Translations under genes and position numbers: made by a program | Shown here: in pieces, positions 17,931 through 25,970 of the stretch | Numbering within the stretch: position 1 is the stretch's first letter | Layout: every line of letters begins with the position of its first letter | From: Akkermansiaceae bacterium UBA2367 | Lineage (GTDB): Bacteria > Verrucomicrobiota > Verrucomicrobiia > Verrucomicrobiales > DEV007 | Direction: 5' to 3' | Assembly (NCBI GenBank): GCA_002344525.1 | Contig: DDTJ01000022.1 | Span: forward strand, 1 to 38,838 | Length of the DNA: 38,838 nt | Notes under the pieces: generated by a model | Databases searched by the model: none | Seen by the model: the letters and a program-made list of their open reading frames with translations, nothing else | Told to the model about the DNA's origin: nothing

Positions 17931-18524
17931 ATGAGCACCCTCCCCTCCTCCGATCCCGCCCGCCCTTACGACGACCTCGCCGACGGTGCGATGCTGGCGG
18001 GGATCGCGGCGGGAGACGGCGGAGCCTTCCTTCGTTTGCACGAGCGCTACGCCGGGTTGCTCTACACCGCCATCCATCGCATTCTCGGCGATCCTGCCGA
18101 CACCGAGGAGGTGCTCCAGGAAGTCCTGTGTTCGCTCTGGCGAAAGGCCGACCAATACCATCCTGGCCGTGGGCGACCCGTCACTTGGCTGACCTCGACG
18201 GCGCGGAACCGGGCCATCGACCGCCTCCGCGCGAGGAAGCGCCAAAGCCGTCTCAAGGACGCCTACGCCGGGGAGGTGGAGTTCATCCATCGCGGTACCG
18301 CCCCCGTCACCGGACCCGAGGCCGCGAGCCGACGCGACGCCTGCCGCGCGGTGCGCTCGGCGGTGATGGAACTGACCTCGATCCAGCGCGAGGCCATCGA
18401 AAAGGTCTATTTCGAGGGCCTCACCCAGCAGGAGATCGCCGACAGTCTCGGCGAACCGCTGGGGACGGTGAAGGCGCGGGTCAGACGCGGGTTGACGAAG
18501 TTGCGGGAGACCTTGGAGCATTGA
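17931..18524 (+). CDS. ECF-type RNA polymerase sigma factor
   Basis: A 197-aa sigma-70-family protein of the ECF type. Region 2 spans about residues 20-105, with PADTEEVLQEVLCSLWRKAD and TWLTSTARNRAIDRLRARKR. Region 4 is a C-terminal helix-turn-helix (LTQQEIADSLGEPLGTVKAR). Regions 1.1 and 3 are absent, as expected. The N-terminal 16 residues are low complexity. ECF factors are usually followed by an anti-sigma gene, but here rph converges with only one base between the stops. The trigger and regulon are unknown. Confidence 0.92.
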   Translation: MSTLPSSDPARPYDDLADGAMLAGIAAGDGGAFLRLHERYAGLLYTAIHRILGDPADTEEVLQEVLCSLWRKADQYHPGRGRPVTWLTSTARNRAIDRLRARKRQSRLKDAYAGEVEFIHRGTAPVTGPEAASRRDACRAVRSAVMELTSIQREAIEKVYFEGLTQQEIADSLGEPLGTVKARVRRGLTKLRETLEH

Positions 18525-18525
18525 C

Positions 18526-19293
18526 CTACGCCAAGCGCGTCAACATCTCCAGATTCGCCGTCGGATCGAAACGCTCCAGCGCCTCCTTCTGGGCTGCGAC
18601 GATTTCGGCGATGCCTTTTTTCCCGAGGCGCAGCATTTCGGCCATCTCCTCCTCGGAGAAGGTGGCCTCCTCTCCCGTGCCCTGCACCTCGATGAGACGC
18701 AGGTCCTCGGTCATGGCGTAGTTGAAATCGACGGCGGCGTCCTTGTCCTCGTGGTAGTTCAGGTCGAGGCAGCAGACGCCCTCCCACACCCCCGCGCTGA
18801 CGGCGGCGGCGAGCTGGCGCAGGGGCGATTTCGGGAGCTTCTTTGCAGCGACGAAGCGGCGGAAAGCCATCTCGGCAGCGACGACGGCCCCGGTGATGGA
18901 GGCGGTGCGGGTGCCCCCGTCGGCGCGGAGCACGTCGCAGTCGATCCACAGGGTGCGCGCCCCGAGCCCCCCCAAATCGACGACGGCCCGCAGACTGCGC
19001 CCGACGAGGCGCTGGATCTCCGAGCTGCGTCCGTCGAGCTTGCCCCGGTTGATGTCGCGCGGCTTCCGTTGCAGGGTCGAGTAGGGCAGCATGCTGTATT
19101 CGGCGGTGAGCCAGCCGCCGGGAACGCCCTGCGCCTTCATCCAGGACGGCACCCCGGCCTCGAGCATGGCGGCGCAGATCACGCGGGTCTCGCCGAAGCT
19201 CACGAGCACGCTGCCGTGGGCGAGCGGGGCGATGTCGAGCTGGAACCCGATCTCGCGCATCGCGTCGGGGGAACGTTCGTCGATTCGTTGCAT
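18526..19293 (-). CDS. rph: Ribonuclease PH
   Basis: A 255-aa phosphorolytic 3'-5' exoribonuclease that trims tRNA 3' ends. The start at 19293 gives the usual short leader before the conserved core (GSVLVSFGETRVICAAML). Further family motifs are DGRSSEIQRLVGRSLRA, WIDCDVLRADGGTRTASITG and EVQGTGEEATFSEEEM. A longer open frame upstream is only the antisense of the intergenic region. Divergent from lpxK and convergent with the sigma-factor gene. Confidence 0.96.
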   Translation of the reverse strand: MQRIDERSPDAMREIGFQLDIAPLAHGSVLVSFGETRVICAAMLEAGVPSWMKAQGVPGGWLTAEYSMLPYSTLQRKPRDINRGKLDGRSSEIQRLVGRSLRAVVDLGGLGARTLWIDCDVLRADGGTRTASITGAVVAAEMAFRRFVAAKKLPKSPLRQLAAAVSAGVWEGVCCLDLNYHEDKDAAVDFNYAMTEDLRLIEVQGTGEEATFSEEEMAEMLRLGKKGIAEIVAAQKEALERFDPTANLEMLTRLA

Positions 19294-19391
19294 CCCCGTC
19301 CATGCTTCAGGACGCGCCCCTTTGCAAGCGCCCACATTCCCGGTTGCGCCGGGAGCCGTTGCCGCGACCGTTGCCCCCCCGCACCCAGCCC

Positions 19392-20582
19392 ATGTCGCAA
19401 ACCCGGGAAAAGCTCGAACGATTCGCCGTGGACGTGATCCTCGACCGCCGCCAAGGCGCACGCGCCGCCATGCTGCGGGGTGTCCTCGGGGCGCTGTCGA
19501 AGGTCTACGCGTTCGCGGTGGGCTCGCGCCTGACCCTCTACCGCAACCGCATCCTCCGCGAGCGCAGCCTCGGCTGCCTCGTCGTCAGTATCGGCAACCT
19601 CACCGTCGGCGGCACCGGCAAGACCCCGGTGGTGGAGAAATTCGCCCGCTCCCTCCAGGACGGTGGACGCCGCGTCGCCATCCTCAGCCGCGGCTACAAG
19701 TCGGTGAAGCAGCCCTTCCTGAAGCGCCTCGCCGGCAAGATCCAAGGCAAGAACGAGATCGACCCGCCCCGCGTCGTCAGCGACGGCAAATCGCTGCTCC
19801 TCGACTCCAAAACGGCGGGCGACGAGCCCTACATGCTCGCCGCGAACCTCCCCGACATCCCCGTGATCGTGGACAAGGACCGCGTCAAAAGCGGCAAGCA
19901 CGCCATTTCCGAGTTCAACTGCGACACCCTCATCCTCGACGACGGGCTGCAATACCTGCGCCTGCGCCACCGCCTCGACATCGTCCTCGTGGACCGCTGG
20001 CAGCCCTTCGGGACAGAGCGCCTCCTGCCTCGCGGCACCTTGCGCGAGCCGCCCCGCAACCTGAAGCGGGCCTCCTACATCTTCATCACGAAGTGCAACG
20101 GCGAGCCGAACGACGAGCTCATCGAGCGCATCCGCAAATACAACCGCACCGCCGAGATCATCGAATGCGAGCACCGGCCCCGCCATCTCCAGCACATCGA
20201 GACGCGGGCGACCCTGCCACTGGAGGCGCTCCAGGGGAAGCGCGTCGGCACGATCAGCGCCATCGCCGTGCCGGAGAGCTTCGAGGACGGGGTGCGCCGG
20301 CTCGGGGCGAAGATCGAGGCGACCTGCCGCTTCATGGACCACCACCGCTTCACCGAGCAGGAGATCCTGACCTTCATCAACTGCTGCGTCGAGTCCGACG
20401 TCGACATGATCGTGACCACGGAGAAGGACGCGGTGCGCTTCCCTCGCCTCGGGCGACTCGACGTGCCCATCCACTTCCTCCGCGTCGAGATCGGCATCCT
20501 CAGCAACGAGGAGAGCTTCGATCATTGCATTGCCCGCATCTGCCAGCCGAGGCCGGAGACGGAGGCGAGGCGGTTCTTCTGA
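19392..20582 (+). CDS. lpxK: Tetraacyldisaccharide 4'-kinase
   Basis: A 396-aa kinase that phosphorylates lipid A disaccharide at the 4' position, implying a lipid-A-containing outer membrane. The P-loop is at about 68-79 (GNLTVGGTGKTP), the second conserved region is DTLILDDGLQYLRLRHRLDI, and RLLPRGTLREPP is typical. The N-terminus contains the expected membrane-associated helix. The ATG at 19392 has no Shine-Dalgarno sequence. The stop TGA is the first TGA of a heptamer array that fills the gap to the next gene. Confidence 0.95.
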   Translation: MSQTREKLERFAVDVILDRRQGARAAMLRGVLGALSKVYAFAVGSRLTLYRNRILRERSLGCLVVSIGNLTVGGTGKTPVVEKFARSLQDGGRRVAILSRGYKSVKQPFLKRLAGKIQGKNEIDPPRVVSDGKSLLLDSKTAGDEPYMLAANLPDIPVIVDKDRVKSGKHAISEFNCDTLILDDGLQYLRLRHRLDIVLVDRWQPFGTERLLPRGTLREPPRNLKRASYIFITKCNGEPNDELIERIRKYNRTAEIIECEHRPRHLQHIETRATLPLEALQGKRVGTISAIAVPESFEDGVRRLGAKIEATCRFMDHHRFTEQEILTFINCCVESDVDMIVTTEKDAVRFPRLGRLDVPIHFLRVEIGILSNEESFDHCIARICQPRPETEARRFF

Positions 20583-20628
20583 CCCGTGACCCGTGACCCG
20601 TGACCCGTGACCCGTGACCCGTGACCCA
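20580..20628 (+). repeat. Heptamer tandem array TGACCCG x6 plus TGACCCA
   Basis: Six exact TGACCCG units followed by one TGACCCA. It begins at the stop codon of lpxK and ends on the A of the ATG of the DUF456 gene, so it forms the entire spacer. Because seven is not a multiple of three, successive TGA triplets fall in all three frames. Unit-number changes would alter the spacing between the two genes by seven bases. Confidence 0.95.
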
Positions 20629-21173
20629 TGACTCCCCTCCTCGCCGCTTGGTCCGACTGGTTCTCCGGCGAAGCCGTGTACGACACCTTGATGTGGACCG
20701 TGACGATCCTCCTCATCGTCATCGGCTTCCTCGGCACCTTCCTCCCCGTCCTTCCCGGGACGACGCTCATTCTCGTCGGGACCTTCCTCTTCTACTTCAC
20801 GATGGGGATGGAATCCTCCGGCCTCGCCTGGCAAGGCCTCGTCTTCATCGGCGTCCTCTATGCCCTCTCCATCGCCCTCGACTGGCTCAGCGGGGCGCTC
20901 GGGGCGAAGTGGTTCGGCTCCAGCAAGTGGGGCATCCTCGGCGCGATCCTCGGCGGCATCGTGGGACTCTTCTTCGGATTGCCGGGACTCATCGTCGGAC
21001 CCATCGCCGGCGTCTTCCTCTTCGAGGTCTTCGTCGCGAAGAAGGAGGTCAAGGAGGCCGGGCAATCCACCGTCGGCACCGTCGTCGGCGGCCTCGCCGG
21101 CATCCTCGGGCGCGTCCTTTTCGCCCTCGGGATGATCGCCTGGTTCGTCGTGGATGTGTTTTTTGTCAATTGA
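20628..21173 (+). CDS. DUF456 family membrane protein
   Basis: A 181-aa protein with about five hydrophobic segments. The DUF456 hallmarks are clear: VIGFLGTFLPVLPGTTLILVG near the N-terminus, LDWLSGALGAKWFGSSKWG in the middle, and the Gly-rich repeat LGGIVGLFFGLPGLIVGPIAG. The family is widespread in bacteria and has no established function. It starts directly at the end of the heptamer array behind lpxK and is followed 49 bases later by the NDH-2 fusion on the same strand, so the three may form one unit. Confidence 0.88.
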   Translation: MTPLLAAWSDWFSGEAVYDTLMWTVTILLIVIGFLGTFLPVLPGTTLILVGTFLFYFTMGMESSGLAWQGLVFIGVLYALSIALDWLSGALGAKWFGSSKWGILGAILGGIVGLFFGLPGLIVGPIAGVFLFEVFVAKKEVKEAGQSTVGTVVGGLAGILGRVLFALGMIAWFVVDVFFVN

Positions 21174-21222
21174 CGCGGCGGGAGGGAAATGCGGGATTGA
21201 TTGGCCGACTTCTCGCTTTGCC

Positions 21223-23286
21223 ATGCCCTCCCCCTCCACCGCCGTCGTCCCCGCCCGTCTCGATCTCGAAGTCGCCATCCTCGGCGGCGGTTTCGCCGGG
21301 GTCTCCTGCGGGCAGCGCCTCGCGAAGGAATTGAAGCGCGCCGGGCTGCGGCCCGAGCAGGCCGTGATCGTCTCGGACCAGAACTACCTCGTCTTCCAGC
21401 CCATGCTCGCCGAGGTCGCGGGGGCCTCCATCGCCCCGCGCCACGTCGTCAACCCGATCCGGCGGATCTGCCGCGGCCTCCGCGTGCTGCGCGGGAAGGT
21501 CGGCGGGATCGATTTGGAGAAGCGCGAGGTGCGGGTCGACACGGGTCCCTTCTCCGCCGGGGTCGTCATCGGCTTCCGCCATCTCGTCCTCGCCCTCGGA
21601 GCCGAGATCGACCTCAGCCGCGTCCCCGGGATGCCGGAGCACGCTTTCGTCATGCAGAACGTCGGCGACGCCATGATCCTGCGGGCCACCCTCATCTCGC
21701 GCTTGGAGGAGGCGAACGCGGAGCAGCGTCCCGAGGTGCGGCGGCGCCTTCTCACCTTCGTCGTCGTGGGCGGCGGCTACTCCGGCGTGGAGACGGCGGG
21801 GGAAATCCTCGACCTCCTCCGCGAGGCGGCCCGCGACTACCACGACATCCCGCGCGAGGAGATCCGCGTCGTCCTCGTCCACAGCCGCGAGCGCATCCTG
21901 CAAAACCTCGGCGACAACCTCGGCGACTACGCCGCGAAGAAGCTGCGGCAGCGCGGCCTCGAAATCCTCCTCAATGAGAGGGTCCGCGCCGTCACCGCGA
22001 CCCGCGTCTACCTGCAATCGGGCGAGACCATCGAGACGGCCACCGTCGTCTCCACCGTGGGCAACGCGCCGCATTCCGCGATCCGCGCCCTCTGCGAGGC
22101 GAACGACCTCCCCAACGAAGGCCATCGTCTCCTCACCGACGAATTCCTGCGCGTGCGGGGGCAGGACGCGGTCTGGGCGGCGGGCGACTGCGCCCTCGTC
22201 CCCCTCGCGGGCAAAACTGCCGAGTTCTGCCCGCAGACCGCGCAATTCGCCACGCGGCAGGGCATCGCCCTCGCGAAAAACCTCGGCCATACCCTGTCGG
22301 GTCGTGGACCGGACCCTTTTCAATTCAAGGGCCTCGGCGAACTCGCCTCCATCGGCCACCGCACCGCTGTGGCGAGCATTTTGGGGATGCAGTTCTCCGG
22401 CTTCGTCGCCTGGTTCCTCTGGCGCTCCATCTACCTCTCGAAGCTGCCCGGTCTCGACCGGAAGCTCCGCATCGTCATCGACTGGTCCCTCGATCTCTTC
22501 TTCCCCCGCGACATCACCTTGCTGAACCCGCGCTTCACCAAGCTCTACCGCCAAGTCCACCTCGAACCGGGGGACGCGCTCTTCCACCGTGGCGAACCGG
22601 CCTTCTCGCTCTACGTCGTGCAGAGCGGGGCCATCGAACTGCGCGACGGCAGCGGCGAGGTCGTCCGCACCATCACCGAAGGCGAATATTTCGGCGAGCG
22701 CGCCATCGTCCACGGCGGCGGCTACCTCTACGACGCCTACGCCAAGGGACCGACCGAGCTCGTCTCCCTGAGCAGCGAGGTCGTGCTGCCCCTCTTCACC
22801 AGCAGCAGCCGTTTCCGCCGCGTCCTCGGGCGCACCACCGCGCAGGGCAGCGCCGAGGCGGAGATCGAGTCGGTGAAGCGGCGGCTCGATCCCGCGGTCC
22901 TACGCCAGCCCGTGCGCGAGCGCATGCGCAACGACCTCGCGACCCTGCGCAGCGACGCCACCGTGGGCGAGGCGCTCGCCCTGTTCAGCACCCGCCGTTT
23001 CAGCATCTATCCGCTCGCTGGGCCTGACGGTCGCCTCGACGGCTGCCTCGCCCGCGAGGACCTCTTCAACTTTCTGAAACGCGCCGACGTTTCCATGGAG
23101 TCGCCCTTGGAGGAAATCGAGCGGCTTCACCTGCCGGTCTGCCCGGTCGAAAGCGAGGTCGAGGAGGCGGTCGAAAGCATGATCCGCTCCGGTCTGCAAA
23201 AATGCCTCGTCACCGACCGCGACGGAAGGCTGGTCGGCATCGTCAGCGTGATGGATTTGATGGGGCCGGGAGCGGCGGGAGCGTAG
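21223..23286 (+). CDS. NDH-2-type NADH dehydrogenase fused to cNMP-binding and CBS domains
   Basis: A 687-aa fusion. Residues 1-440 form a type II NADH:quinone oxidoreductase: FAD motif GGGFAG (21-26), NAD motif VVGGGYSG (181-188), the quinone-side stretch QTAQFATRQG and a C-terminal membrane-associating segment (FSGFVAWFLWRSIYLSKLPG). Residues about 440-540 form a cyclic-nucleotide-binding-like domain (EGEYFGERAIVHGG), but the phosphate-binding Arg expected after GE..I is not evident, so ligand binding may be altered. Residues about 567-687 contain two CBS motifs. The arrangement suggests that electron entry without proton pumping is gated by a signal or energy-charge ligand. Its TAG stop lies in a repeat. 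No gene symbol is given because of the fusion. Confidence 0.9.
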   Translation: MPSPSTAVVPARLDLEVAILGGGFAGVSCGQRLAKELKRAGLRPEQAVIVSDQNYLVFQPMLAEVAGASIAPRHVVNPIRRICRGLRVLRGKVGGIDLEKREVRVDTGPFSAGVVIGFRHLVLALGAEIDLSRVPGMPEHAFVMQNVGDAMILRATLISRLEEANAEQRPEVRRRLLTFVVVGGGYSGVETAGEILDLLREAARDYHDIPREEIRVVLVHSRERILQNLGDNLGDYAAKKLRQRGLEILLNERVRAVTATRVYLQSGETIETATVVSTVGNAPHSAIRALCEANDLPNEGHRLLTDEFLRVRGQDAVWAAGDCALVPLAGKTAEFCPQTAQFATRQGIALAKNLGHTLSGRGPDPFQFKGLGELASIGHRTAVASILGMQFSGFVAWFLWRSIYLSKLPGLDRKLRIVIDWSLDLFFPRDITLLNPRFTKLYRQVHLEPGDALFHRGEPAFSLYVVQSGAIELRDGSGEVVRTITEGEYFGERAIVHGGGYLYDAYAKGPTELVSLSSEVVLPLFTSSSRFRRVLGRTTAQGSAEAEIESVKRRLDPAVLRQPVRERMRNDLATLRSDATVGEALALFSTRRFSIYPLAGPDGRLDGCLAREDLFNFLKRADVSMESPLEEIERLHLPVCPVESEVEEAVESMIRSGLQKCLVTDRDGRLVGIVSVMDLMGPGAAGA

Positions 23287-23345
23287 CGAAGTTCGTGAGA
23301 ACTTCGGCCAAGGCGGAGGGGAGAAGTTCTCACGAACTTCTCTAC
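23283..23345. repeat. Two family-A palindromes in head-to-head orientation
   Basis: Unit one has the stem CGAAGTTC (23287-23294), loop GTGA, GAACTTCG (23299-23306), preceded by GTAG. Unit two has GAGAAGTTC (23321-23329), loop TCAC, GAACTTCTC (23334-23342), followed by TAC. They are reversed relative to each other. The TAG of the first unit (23284-23286) is the stop codon of the NDH-2 fusion gene. Confidence 0.92.
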
Positions 23346-23456
23346 CGGATGCTTGCGCAGCCCCGCGATGGCGATGCGCTTCTGTTTCGACCGCCGTTCC
23401 CGCCAGCGGCGTGGCGAACTCGCCGAAAACGCATAATTTCGGCCCGGATGGAAGGG

Positions 23457-23483
23457 GGAGAAGTTCTCACGAACTTCTCTACT
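23457..23483 (-). repeat. Family-A palindrome overlapping the glyQS stop
   Basis: Stem GAGAAGTTC (23458-23466), loop TCAC, GAACTTCTC (23471-23479). On the minus strand the unit begins GTAG, and that TAG (23479-23481) is the stop codon of glyQS. Confidence 0.93.
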
Positions 23484-25101
23484 GAATCCGATCCAAAAGA
23501 AACGCCCGAAGCTCGGAAATCGCGATTCTCTCCTGCTTCATCGAGTCGCGCTCGCGGATCGTGACGGTGTCCTTCAACTCCTCGCCGTTCTCGCCGATCG
23601 TGTCGAAGTCGATCGTCACACAGAAGGGCGTGCCGATCTCGTCCTGGCGGCGGTAGCGGCGACCGATGGCGGCGGCTTCGTCGTAGAAGACGGTCATGAA
23701 GGGCGTCAGCAGCTTCTGCACCTCGCGGGCCTTGGCGACGAGCTCGGGCTTGTTCTTGAGCAGGGGGAAGACGCCGACCTTGACCGGGGCGACGCGCGGG
23801 GAGAAGCGCAGCACGGTGCGGACCTCCTCCTTGCCTTTCTCGTCGGTCACGGTCTCCTCGTCGAAGGCCTCGCAGATCAGGGCGAGGACGGTGCGATCAC
23901 AGCCTGCGCTCGGCTCGACGACGTGGGGGAGGAGCTTTTCCTTGCTCTCCTCGTCGAAGTATTCGAGCGACTTGCCCGAGCCCTTCTGGTGGACGCCGAG
24001 ATCGTAGTCGGTGCGGTAGGCGATGCCCTCAAGCTCCTGGATACCGAAGGGGAACTCGTATTCGATATCGTAGGTCTTCTGCGAGTAGAAGGCCCGCTCG
24101 CCGTCGGGGATGTCGACGATGTGGAGGTGCTCGCGCGGGATGCCGATCTCCTCGTAGAAGGTGAGGCGCGCCTCCAGCCATTCGTCGGTGAGGCGCAGGC
24201 CGTCTTCCGGCTTGCAGAAGTATTCGATCTCCATCTGCTCGAACTCGCGCGAGCGGAAGGTGAAATTCCTCGGGTTGATCTCGTTGCGAAAGCTCTTCCC
24301 GATCTGGGCGATGCCGAAGGGCAGCTTCACCCGCGAGGTTTCGAGCACGTTCTTGAATTGCACGAAGATGGACTGCGCCGTCTCGGGGCGGAGGTAGGCA
24401 GTCCCGTCACCGGCCGCGCCGAAATTCGTCTCGAACATGAGGTTGAATTTGCGGGGTGCCGTCAGTTCGCCGCCGCAGTCAGGGCAAGGATTCACCGGCC
24501 CCGTTTGCCGCAACTGCTCGGTTGCGACGAGTTGGGTGAAATACCAAGGGTCCATCGGCTGGTGACGAACGGATTCCTCGATGATCCATGAGATGACGAC
24601 CTCGGGATTGCGGACGAGGGCGAGGTTGGGCGCGAGAGTCTTGCCTTTCTTCCGAGCCCAACGGGCCAAGGTCTCCCCATCGGCGGAGACGCCTGCGGGA
24701 TCGCCGGGCTTTTCCACGGTCATCGCCTCCGCGAGCGACTGCGCCCAAGCCGAGTTCGCGATCAAGTCGCGAAGCTGGTCAAAGCGGATGTGCCGTTTGC
24801 AGGATTTGCAGGTCGACATTTCGTCCGAGAATCCGTCGAGGTGGCCCGAAGACTTCAAAACGGCCTCAAGAGTCAAAATCGACCCGTCCAGCCCGACGAC
24901 GTCGTCGCGCTCCTGCACATTCTTGCGCCACCAGTATTCCTTGAGGTTGCGCTTCAATTCCGCCCCGAGCGGACCGTAGTCCCAGCAGCCGTTGAGTCCG
25001 CCGTAGATCTCCGCCGACTGGAAGATGAAACCGCGCCGCTTGCAAAGGCTGACGATCTTTTCCATCAGGACGGAATTTTTTTCGGAAACGGCGGCGCTCA
25101 T
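23479..25101 (-). CDS. glyQS: Glycyl-tRNA synthetase, single-chain type
   Basis: A 540-aa class II aminoacyl-tRNA synthetase of the homodimeric (archaeal/eukaryotic/Firmicutes) kind rather than the alpha2-beta2 kind. Motifs visible are FIFQSAEIYGGLNGCWDYGP near the N-terminus, RPETAQSIFVQFKNVLE, motif 2 in IGKSFRNEINPRNFTFRSRE, and motif 3 in EPSAGCDRTVLALI. Two CxxC pairs (Cys98-Cys101 and CPDC near 215-220) could hold zinc within the insertion domain. The ATG at 25101 is chosen because conserved sequence starts soon after it. The stop codon TAG is supplied by a family-A repeat. Confidence 0.96.
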   Translation of the reverse strand: MSAAVSEKNSVLMEKIVSLCKRRGFIFQSAEIYGGLNGCWDYGPLGAELKRNLKEYWWRKNVQERDDVVGLDGSILTLEAVLKSSGHLDGFSDEMSTCKSCKRHIRFDQLRDLIANSAWAQSLAEAMTVEKPGDPAGVSADGETLARWARKKGKTLAPNLALVRNPEVVISWIIEESVRHQPMDPWYFTQLVATEQLRQTGPVNPCPDCGGELTAPRKFNLMFETNFGAAGDGTAYLRPETAQSIFVQFKNVLETSRVKLPFGIAQIGKSFRNEINPRNFTFRSREFEQMEIEYFCKPEDGLRLTDEWLEARLTFYEEIGIPREHLHIVDIPDGERAFYSQKTYDIEYEFPFGIQELEGIAYRTDYDLGVHQKGSGKSLEYFDEESKEKLLPHVVEPSAGCDRTVLALICEAFDEETVTDEKGKEEVRTVLRFSPRVAPVKVGVFPLLKNKPELVAKAREVQKLLTPFMTVFYDEAAAIGRRYRRQDEIGTPFCVTIDFDTIGENGEELKDTVTIRERDSMKQERIAISELRAFLLDRIQ

Positions 25102-25274
25102 GATTTCGGGGGTGGAGGAGGGAAGTCGAAAAGGACGGACAAGATAACCGACCGGCCTGTTCCGCAAGGGGAAAAGCGGACGCGGCGGCACCCGCGTCCC
25201 CCGGCCTGCGGCACCGGAACCCTCCCGGAACAACCAGATCGAACGTTCCGCCTCCTTCGCGGTCGAAGTCCGCC

Positions 25275-25544
25275 ATGAAACGCTCTACCGTCGTGGTGCC
25301 GTGGGCCGATGGCCTGAAATTCCGCCCCGCCGCCCGCATCATCCGGGCGGCGCAGTCCTTCCGGGCCTCGGTCGTCCTGCGTTGCGGGGAGCGCATCGGC
25401 GACATCCGGAGCATCCTCAGCCTGGTCGCGCTCTGCGCCTCGATGGGGACGGCGATCACCGTGGAAGCCTCCGGGGAGGACGAGCTGCGGGCGGTCAAGG
25501 CGATCACCCAAGTCTTCGCCACCGGCGACGCGGACCCCGAGTGA
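25275..25544 (+). CDS. HPr-fold protein with Lys15 in place of the catalytic His (Crh-like)
   Basis: An 89-aa protein that aligns with HPr and Crh across its full length without gaps. HPr has GLHxRPAA at 13-20 with His15 accepting phosphate from EI. Here the sequence is GLKFRPAA, with Lys15. Ser46, the HPr-kinase target, is kept in IRSILSL, and the C-terminal EDELRAVKAI helix is normal. Bacillus Crh likewise lacks His15 (it has Gln) but keeps Ser46 and acts only in regulation. This protein cannot be a normal PTS phosphocarrier. It could be a HprK-controlled regulator. No other PTS gene is nearby. Divergent from glyQS. Confidence 0.85.
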   Translation: MKRSTVVVPWADGLKFRPAARIIRAAQSFRASVVLRCGERIGDIRSILSLVALCASMGTAITVEASGEDELRAVKAITQVFATGDADPE

Positions 25545-25585
25545 GCCGACACGGCGGCAGAAGGCGAACGGGGAGGATTTTCCCT

Positions 25586-25614
25586 TGACCGCGGCGCAAA
25601 TCCGGGGACATTGC
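25586..25614 (+). promoter_or_regulatory. Weak candidate promoter before rpmB
   Basis: TTGACC at 25586-25591 is a good -35-like hexamer; 17 bases later is ACATTG, a poor -10. It lies in the 145-base gap between the HPr-like gene and rpmB. The -35 is persuasive, the -10 is not. Confidence 0.25.
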
Positions 25615-25689
25615 CCACCCCGCAGGTCGCGCCCTTGGCCCGAAGCCCTCCGCGCCGACCTGCCCTGAACCTTCCAACGGATCCCAGCC

Positions 25690-25953
25690 ATGTCCAGAGT
25701 TTGCCAAATCACCGGAGCGAAAGTGAGCACCGGTCGCAGAATCCACCGCAGCGGACGCGCCAAGAAAAAAGGCGGGATCGGTCGTCACGTCACCGAGACG
25801 GTGAAGCGCCAGTTCAAGCCCAATCTGCGCGAGAAGCGCGTCTGGGTGCCCGAGCTGGGCAAATACGTCCGCGTCCGCGTCAGCGCCCGGGGTCTCAAGA
25901 CCATCGACAAAAACGGTGCCTACAAGACGCTCAAGGAAGCCGGGTTGCTCTGA
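25690..25953 (+). CDS. rpmB: 50S ribosomal protein L28
   Basis: An 87-aa basic protein of the large ribosomal subunit. The family signature is clear: MSRVCQITGAKVSTGRRIHR at the N-terminus, then KRQFKPNLREKRVW and VRVSARGLKTIDKNG. A GGA lies upstream of the ATG. No rpmG (L33) is adjacent, though the two often pair. The next gene starts 17 bases after the stop on the same strand, so rpmB probably leads a unit with the UreF-like gene and clpS. Confidence 0.97.
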   Translation: MSRVCQITGAKVSTGRRIHRSGRAKKKGGIGRHVTETVKRQFKPNLREKRVWVPELGKYVRVRVSARGLKTIDKNGAYKTLKEAGLL

Positions 25954-25970
25954 TCCGTCGGGGTGTCGGG

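Noticed and set aside
20580..20628. Heptamer array considered as a CRISPR array
   Set aside because: Units are seven bases with no spacers.
19200..21278. A 692-codon frame antisense to lpxK and DUF456
   Set aside because: It is a shadow of the sense genes; no recognisable domain, and it includes the translated heptamer array.
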